Shown in pieces: positions 54,178 to 54,900 of a stretch of 54,900 bases of DNA. The notes beneath the pieces are model-generated. The model did not search any database. It was given only the letters and a program-made list of their open reading frames with translations, and was not told the origin of the DNA. Made by a program: the position numbers and the translations under genes. Each line of letters opens with the position of its first letter. Within the stretch, counting starts at the first letter, position 1. The DNA is from Perkinsus olseni (Eukaryota; Perkinsozoa; Perkinsida; Perkinsidae): assembly GCA_013115135.1 (NCBI GenBank), contig JABANP010000355.1, positions 1-54,900 on the forward strand, written 5' to 3'.

Positions 54178-54326
54178 CACACGTTGAGGCCCTGCGCTGT
54201 ACGATGGTTGAGGGTATGGGAGGAGGTGATGCCGATGATGCCCAGCGAGAAGGTCTACACCAAGCTCAATACAATGCCCTCTTTTACATCTTCGAAGACA
54301 GCGGAGAAGTTTACAGCGTTGTGTAG
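54178..54326 (+). pseudogene. Repeated gene family fragment, copy 2
   Basis: This aligns with 51,352-51,570: LRPCAVRWLRVWEEVMPMMP corresponds to LRPYAVWWLREGVMGRVMPP, and in another frame EDSGEVYSVV corresponds to QDHGEFYSLT. It has no start codon equivalent to the first copy, needs a frame change, and stops at TAG. It is a remnant of the same unrecognised family. Confidence 0.45.
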
Positions 54327-54900
54327 GTTGACCTCAGGAAGGGTTTTCGAAAAAGGTGTACTAGCCATGGTCTGAATGTCTTCCACTAGCACCGAGCGAA
54401 GCGAATCGAATTTCTACTATCGACGTGTTTTTTTCACTTCTCAGAACGGGCGGGATTATTTTTGTACAGTTCCCTGCGTAGGAGTGATTCCTCGTGTTCG
54501 CAATGTCTCCGATCATCACCAACCTTCTCGGATGTTAGCGTTTAATCTTCGAGGGCCGTTTCAGTGCTCCGTTCGAGTCTCACGGCCAGTTAAAGTCAAG
54601 GTCAGCTCAGCGGTGCAGTCCGTCTACCCCCGCGGTTTTGCAACTGAGGACCGGCGATTATCTATTTCATACAAAGAGGCAACACTCATGGATCTGCGCA
54701 CGAGCAGAAGTCCGGTGTCCTTTTGCCCCGTCATTTCTGAGTTTCGCTGTCCTCCATTCAAAGCGCCATTGATTCACAGCAGCTTTCAGGCTACTTCTCT
54801 TAATCGCATTTGCTGTTGTGCTACACTGAGGCACTCCTGAACTTATATCACTCATTGGCGGCGTAGGCTCTATTGAAGGGGCCGGTTGAATTGGTACTGG
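54327..54900. other. Window end, no supported gene
   Basis: The plus ORF 54376-54840 (154 residues) is Ser/Arg/Pro-rich without a motif, and the opposite strand is also partly open. It is not called as a gene. Confidence 0.35.

Overview
This window is eukaryotic, most likely from a protist with short spliceosomal introns (about 44-90 nt, GT-AG). The mix of intron-rich genes, Ty3/gypsy-type LTR retrotransposons, a Mutator-like (MULE) DNA transposon and clustered small secreted cysteine-rich peptides would suit a Perkinsus-like alveolate. That taxonomic guess is inference: no rRNA or spliced leader is visible to test it.

Layout. (1) 1.2-9.7 kb, plus strand: one long many-exon gene for a coiled-coil protein. 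Its first ten exons can be joined in phase by eye. (2) 10.3-37.3 kb: a cluster of at least nine copies of a small secreted peptide family, which I call types A, B and C. The peptides have a signal peptide, an acidic spacer and a C-terminal cysteine motif (about eight Cys: CxxC-xx-C ... C-x6-C-x3-C-x1-2-CC). Five copies are intact and four are broken in four different ways. A 4.45-kb segment carrying one A and one B gene is duplicated in tandem at 22.8-27.3 and 27.3-31.7 kb. A third, diverged copy follows an assembly gap of 22 Ns. (3) 11.70-18.79 kb: a 7.09-kb MULE inserted inside an A-type gene. It leaves a 9-bp target-site duplication, so the two halves of the gene lie 7 kb apart. The MULE carries an intron-containing transposase gene with a tandem exon array, and an 88-bp minisatellite of eight copies. 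(4) 37.96-43.02 kb: LTR retrotransposon 1, with both short LTRs, gag, a frameshifted pol and a polypurine tract. It abuts LTR retrotransposon 2 (43.02 to about 51.08 kb), which lacks its 5' part but has an intact RT-RNaseH-integrase ORF, a 1,190-1,237-residue ORF3 of unknown function and a probable 3' LTR. (5) 51.3-54.9 kb: two related gene fragments and a three-exon gene for a secreted protein.

The most interesting material is the cysteine-rich peptide cluster. Short palindromes lie about 65-130 bp upstream of its A- and C-type start codons, and their arm sequences differ between copies while pairing is kept. Also notable are the clean MULE insertion that dissects one member, the exon-intron repeat array in the transposase gene, and the large extra ORF of retrotransposon 2.
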